In this document: piece after piece, positions 60,501-64,000 of the stretch
Numbering within the stretch: position 1 is the stretch's first letter
Layout of the letters: every line of letters starts with the position of its first letter
Assembly: GCA_017511685.1 (NCBI GenBank)
Contig: JAFWJE010000021.1
Coordinates: forward strand, 54,889 to 118,888
From: Candidatus Saccharimonadota bacterium
GTDB taxonomy: Bacteria > Patescibacteriota > Saccharimonadia > Saccharimonadales > Saccharimonadaceae
Direction of reading: 5' to 3'
Length of the DNA: 64,000 nucleotides
Position numbers and translations under genes: made by a program
The notes under the pieces: model-generated
What the model was told of the DNA's origin: nothing
Seen by the model: the letters and a program-made list of their open reading frames with translations, nothing else
Database searches by the model: none

Positions 60501-61760
60501 TAATATATGTAGTACGATGAGGTTTTCGAGGTGTGGGGTGCGGGGGAAGAAGTTGAAGGGGGTGAGGGAGGTAATATTGTAGGTAGAAGTTAGCAATTTG
60601 ACATCGCGGGCCTGAGTGGAAGGATTGCAAGAAAGATAGATAATAGTTTTTGGTTTTACTTCTAGGAGTTTTTCAATGAGTTTTTTATCACAGCCAGCGC
60701 GAGGCGGATCTAGAATCACCGTTTGGTCGGGGGCGATATAGTCTAGTGTCTCTTCGGATTTAGATAGGATGACGTGGTGTTTTCCTTTAGCGTTTTTTTC
60801 TAGTTCGGCAAAGGCCGCGGGACTACTTTCTACGAGTGTGAGATTTTTGTCACGTGCGACGGAGAGGCCAATGGTGCCGACGCCAGAATAAAGGTCTAAT
60901 ACATTGTCAGTATTGATGTGTTTTTTGATTTCCAAAAGCGCCATTTCGTAAACAGGTAGATTGATTTGGAAAAAACCGTTAGGTGAGTAAGAATAGGTAT
61001 GGTCGAGGATCTTATCTTCTAAGTTATTAAAAATAGGGTGCGATTGACCGTTCTCGTAAAGACCACCGGAAACATCGCCATTTTTGTTGCAGCGAAGCAG
61101 AAGGGATTGATATTTTCTGGCTTCCTCGTGGCGACTATTTAAATCAGCAACAATTTCTAAAGCTTTTTGCCAGATTTCTGGGCGTTCGATGCTGGAAGTT
61201 TTAAGTGGGATTTTGCGGTGTGAGCCGCGGGCATGTTGGGCAAGTTTGATTTTCTGCTCGGCGTTGTCCCAAAAGAGGGAGTATTCCATTTTGTTGCGGT
61301 AAAAGTAGCTCTTAAAGTCGGTTTGGACAAGATTTATACAGTCGGCGGGTCCTGCCGCGACATTCTCTCCAGTAATATCCAAACCGACTTGGGAGAAGGT
61401 TTCTTTTAGTAACTCGGTTTTTTGGGTGAGTTCGTAGTCGTAATCCATGATTTGCCAAGGAGAAGTGGCGAGAAAACAAGAATCTTTTGGTGCGATGCGA
61501 TGAGTGGAAGTTTCGGATATTTCATCGGCAATAGCTTCAAAATAGTGTGATTTATTCTTAGTAATAGTGAATTTAGAAACGGTTTCGCTGGGTAGGGCAT
61601 TCCAGAAAAAACCTTTTTTGCCGACCAAGCTTAATAGGCGCATATTTTCCGGAGATTTGTCGGCAGAGTCTAGTTCTTTTCCAGTAAAAGTACCAATTCC
61701 CTGTCCGCCGGGGACGAGCTTTGTGATTTTAACGGGGGTAGATACTTGAAGATATTTCAT
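60498..61760 (-). CDS. RlmD/TrmA-family RNA (uracil-5-)-methyltransferase
   Basis: SAM-dependent methylation of a uridine in 23S rRNA or tRNA. An N-terminal TRAM-like strand region (VKITKLVPGGQGIGTF) is followed by the catalytic domain with VLDLYSGVGTIGLSVA near 280, VILDPPRAGCDKKLIE near 345 and IYLSCNPSTQARD near 380 containing the nucleophilic Cys. The four Cys that hold the iron-sulfur cluster in RlmD are not present. 420 aa. Promoter TTGACA-17-TATAAT gives a 15-20 nt leader lacking a ribosome site. Confidence 0.88.
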   Translation of the reverse strand: MKYLQVSTPVKITKLVPGGQGIGTFTGKELDSADKSPENMRLLSLVGKKGFFWNALPSETVSKFTITKNKSHYFEAIADEISETSTHRIAPKDSCFLATSPWQIMDYDYELTQKTELLKETFSQVGLDITGENVAAGPADCINLVQTDFKSYFYRNKMEYSLFWDNAEQKIKLAQHARGSHRKIPLKTSSIERPEIWQKALEIVADLNSRHEEARKYQSLLLRCNKNGDVSGGLYENGQSHPIFNNLEDKILDHTYSYSPNGFFQINLPVYEMALLEIKKHINTDNVLDLYSGVGTIGLSVARDKNLTLVESSPAAFAELEKNAKGKHHVILSKSEETLDYIAPDQTVILDPPRAGCDKKLIEKLLEVKPKTIIYLSCNPSTQARDVKLLTSTYNITSLTPFNFFPRTPHLENLIVLHIL

Positions 61761-61806
61761 GGGGAGAGATGTTCTATTATAGCATATTTTGCTATAATTG
61801 TCAATA

Positions 61807-63117
61807 CTATTCGTAGCGGAGAGAGTTTATTGGATCTTTCTTGGCGGCACGAATAGCAGGTGCGGTGCCAGCAATAAAGGCAATTAGCATGATAATAAGA
61901 GCGATGATTAGCATATTGATAGGGTTGAATACGACGATATTGAAGGTAGGAAGGTCGGCGAGGAAGGTGGCGTGAGCGAGGGCGTTTAGGCCGAATCCGA
62001 TGAGCATAGAAAGCGCAATACCAAGTACTGAACCCCAGAAGCCGAGTAAGATAGCCTCGGTAGAAAAGCTGAGGAAGATTTTACCACTGCTCATGCCGAG
62101 AGCCTTTTCGAGGCCGATTTCGCGAGTGCGCTCTTGGACGGACATAAATAATGTATTGATAATACCAATAGCAGCAGCAAGCAAGGCGATGCCGCCAAAG
62201 ATGTTAAATACAACCAAGATAGCATCAAAGAAAGTACGAATCATACCGACTTGGTCATCAATAGTCATAGCGGTAAGACCGATGTCTTTTAGTTTAGCTT
62301 TAATTTCGTCTACGCGAGCTGGATCGACTTGGGCAGTAGCTTGGTAAGCTTGGCTTTTAGTTTCTTGAGACATGCCGTCAGAAGCTAATTCGTGAACTTT
62401 TTCAAAGAGGGCGAGGTTGGCGCGTGGACCACCGGAGGCCATAACGCCTGGAGCTTGAACACCGACGACAGTGGCCGTAACTTGGCGTTGACATTCAGAA
62501 TGAGTAGCAGCAGTGTAGCAATCGATGGTATTAGGAATAGCTAAAGTAACGGTTTCGCCGATGGCGGCTTCAGCATTTTCGAAACCAAGAGTTTTAGTTA
62601 AATCCTCAGTGAGGGCGATTTCGAGATTGGTGCTTTCGGAATCTGGCTTGCGTCCGGCAGTAACATCAAGATTGACGTTGCCGCGTGGAACGAGATTGAG
62701 ATTAAATAGCTTGTATTTTTTGTCAATTTTATTGCTAGTAATATAATCAACGGTGGTAGTATGGAGTACATCGAAAGATTCTACGCCGTCGATGGCGCGG
62801 ACTTTTTCGATTTGTTCATTAGTAATATACGGTTGTTCTGACGGTGCGTTCCCAGTTTCTTTGTATTCTACTGCGCCATTGCCAGAAAGTGCCATCACGG
62901 CATTTTCAGTAACGGCTGTTGGCATTATTTCGAGGTAGCCGTCACCGCCTGCTGATTCAATTTGTTTGTCGATAAAATCATTAACGCCAGAGTTGATGGC
63001 GTTGCTCAAAATAATAGTGAAGCTACCGATGAAAATAGCAATAATGGTTAAAATAGTGCGAGTTTTGCTGCGGAATAAATTATGGTTGGCAGTGATAATA
63101 ATATCGGTGAGTTTCAT
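61807..63117 (-). CDS. ABC transporter permease, MacB/FtsX type
   Basis: 436 aa. One N-terminal helix (about 18-42) is followed by a large extracytoplasmic MacB-type domain (about 45-280) and three C-terminal helices (about 295-325, 350-375, 395-420) of the FtsX fold, with the RTREIGLEKALGMS segment between. Such systems move lipoproteins, peptides or drugs outward by mechanotransmission; substrate unknown. It overlaps its ATPase gene by 4 bp. Confidence 0.9.
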   Translation of the reverse strand: MKLTDIIITANHNLFRSKTRTILTIIAIFIGSFTIILSNAINSGVNDFIDKQIESAGGDGYLEIMPTAVTENAVMALSGNGAVEYKETGNAPSEQPYITNEQIEKVRAIDGVESFDVLHTTTVDYITSNKIDKKYKLFNLNLVPRGNVNLDVTAGRKPDSESTNLEIALTEDLTKTLGFENAEAAIGETVTLAIPNTIDCYTAATHSECQRQVTATVVGVQAPGVMASGGPRANLALFEKVHELASDGMSQETKSQAYQATAQVDPARVDEIKAKLKDIGLTAMTIDDQVGMIRTFFDAILVVFNIFGGIALLAAAIGIINTLFMSVQERTREIGLEKALGMSSGKIFLSFSTEAILLGFWGSVLGIALSMLIGFGLNALAHATFLADLPTFNIVVFNPINMLIIALIIMLIAFIAGTAPAIRAAKKDPINSLRYE

Positions 63118-63893
63118 TTTTTACCCCCTTTCTTTTCATTGGCATTTCTAACGCGAGCAGCTTCAGTTTCGCGTTTTCTTGAGGCTTGTTTTTGATAATC
63201 TTTGCGGACGGTCTGGTCGGAAATGATTTTGCCGTCGGAAATGCGAACGATGCGGTTACAAAGCTTGGCTAAATCTTCATCGTGGGTGACGACGATAAGC
63301 GTGACACCTTGTTTTTTGTTAAGTTCAAAGAGTAAATCGGTAATCTTGTCGCCAGTGGCGGAGTCGAGGTTGCCGGTAGGCTCATCGGCGAAGATGATCT
63401 GAGGATTATTGACGACAGCACGAGCAATACAAACGCGTTGTTTTTGGCCACCGGAAAGATCAACGGCTTTATTTTTCATTTTGCTCTCTAGATCAACGAT
63501 TTTTAGAGCAGCTTCGGCTTGCTTTTTGCGTTCTTTGCGGCTGATTTTGGCGATTTTTAAAGGTAGTAGGACGTTTTCTAGGACGGTATTGTTGGCATTC
63601 ATGAAGAATTGCTGGAAAACAAAGCCAAAACGTTCATTACGGAGTTTATTTAGGTCGTTGTTTTTGAGATTGCTAGCGTTTTTGCCGTCAACGTAAATCT
63701 CGCCCTTGGTGGGACGATCAAGCAGGGCTAGAAGGTGCATTAAGGTAGATTTGCCAGAGCCGGATTTGCCGACGATAGCAACAGATTCACCCTCGTAAAT
63801 TTTTAAATTGATATTTTTGAGAGCGGTAAAAGCGGCAGACTTTTTGCCGTAGGTTTTAGTAAGGTTTTTAGCCTCGATGACTGTATTTGGCAT
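63114..63893 (-). CDS. ABC transporter ATP-binding protein, MacB/LolD type
   Basis: Powers the adjacent permease. Walker A GKSGSGKST near 43, Q-loop FQQFFMNANNT near 95, signature LSGGQKQR near 145, Walker B IIFADEPTGNLD near 165, switch His in VVTHDEDLAK near 200. A charged C-terminal tail of about 30 residues extends the usual 230-aa domain to 259 aa. AAGGAAA precedes the ATG. First gene of the operon. Confidence 0.95.
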   Translation of the reverse strand: MPNTVIEAKNLTKTYGKKSAAFTALKNINLKIYEGESVAIVGKSGSGKSTLMHLLALLDRPTKGEIYVDGKNASNLKNNDLNKLRNERFGFVFQQFFMNANNTVLENVLLPLKIAKISRKERKKQAEAALKIVDLESKMKNKAVDLSGGQKQRVCIARAVVNNPQIIFADEPTGNLDSATGDKITDLLFELNKKQGVTLIVVTHDEDLAKLCNRIVRISDGKIISDQTVRKDYQKQASRKRETEAARVRNANEKKGGKK

Positions 63894-63939
63894 ATAGTTT
63901 CCTTTTAATTAATGGTTATCAAGCCGAGTAAAAACGGAA

Positions 63940-64000
63940 TGGCTGGGTCGGCAGGGATCGAACCTGCGAATGACGGGACCAAAACCCGTTGCCTTACCAC
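63940..64000 (-). tRNA. tRNA-Gln (anticodon TTG), 5' end beyond the window
   Basis: The visible 61 nt include encoded CCA, the acceptor 3' strand, T arm GCAGGTTCGATCCCTGC, anticodon stem ACGGG/CCCGT around TTTTGGT, and part of the D arm. The rest lies to the right of the window. Confidence 0.93.

Overview
The window reads as one contiguous chromosomal stretch of a small-genome bacterium of the Patescibacteria/CPR radiation, most likely Candidatus Saccharibacteria (TM7). I infer this from the overall look: compact or domain-reduced versions of housekeeping enzymes (ProRS without its editing insert, short PrmC, delta' without a P-loop), fermentative L-lactate dehydrogenase, few biosynthetic genes, many secreted and sortase-type surface proteins, and normal use of TGA as a stop (which argues against Gracilibacteria and Absconditabacteria). 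No rRNA, CRISPR array, transposase or phage genes were seen. The species is not identified.

Layout. 1-6.7 kb: serS (cut by the edge), a DUF2207 membrane protein, ldh, the rpsB-tsf operon, rpmE2 and a LiaF-like protein. 6.8-9.5 kb: a wall-anchored lipase-like protein, then a stretch of about 560 nt with its own promoter and terminator and many hairpins but no recognisable gene, my main candidate for an undescribed structured RNA; then tRNA-Val. 9.5-19.3 kb: prfA-prmC, lepB, glycogen phosphorylase with a membrane sensor-like protein, and a polysaccharide deacetylase/glycosyltransferase pair. 19.3-21.7 kb: tRNA-Gln and a compact redox operon (gpx-ohrR-trxA-trxB) with a palindromic operator at its promoter. 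21.9-34.5 kb: an accessory surface region with a methyltransferase, a fibro-slime/VPDTG protein, a second sensor-like protein, a CAP-domain protein, CapA, a GH97 glucosidase, two sortases and a FISUMP-domain surface protein. 34.6-39.4 kb: small enzymes, then a GT4-GH57 alpha-glucan operon. 39.5-64 kb: mostly housekeeping genes on the minus strand (rpmG, tgt-queA, four tRNAs, holB, rluA-type synthase, trpS, lysS, greA, proS, rseP, frr, dus, a UvrD-type helicase, gpsA, an rRNA methyltransferase and a MacB-type ABC exporter).

How it works together. Two sortases plus two proteins with (M/V)PDTG sorting signals, several signal-peptide surface proteins and a lipid-linked sugar transferase outline a cell-envelope display system fitting an episymbiont. 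Three promoters of this set share a 23-bp inverted motif around the -10 box, and the promoter of the fibro-slime gene lies inside a 21/22-bp-period array of TATGGTTA repeats. GT35, GT4 and GH57 enzymes form a storage-glucan cycle. The redox operon encodes a complete NADPH-TrxB-TrxA-peroxidase chain under a peroxide-sensing repressor.

Two genome-wide habits stand out. Many genes have TATAAT exactly 6 nt before the start codon, which predicts leaderless mRNAs. Two families of long dispersed palindromes sit at gene ends, with outer arms that differ between copies but remain self-complementary.
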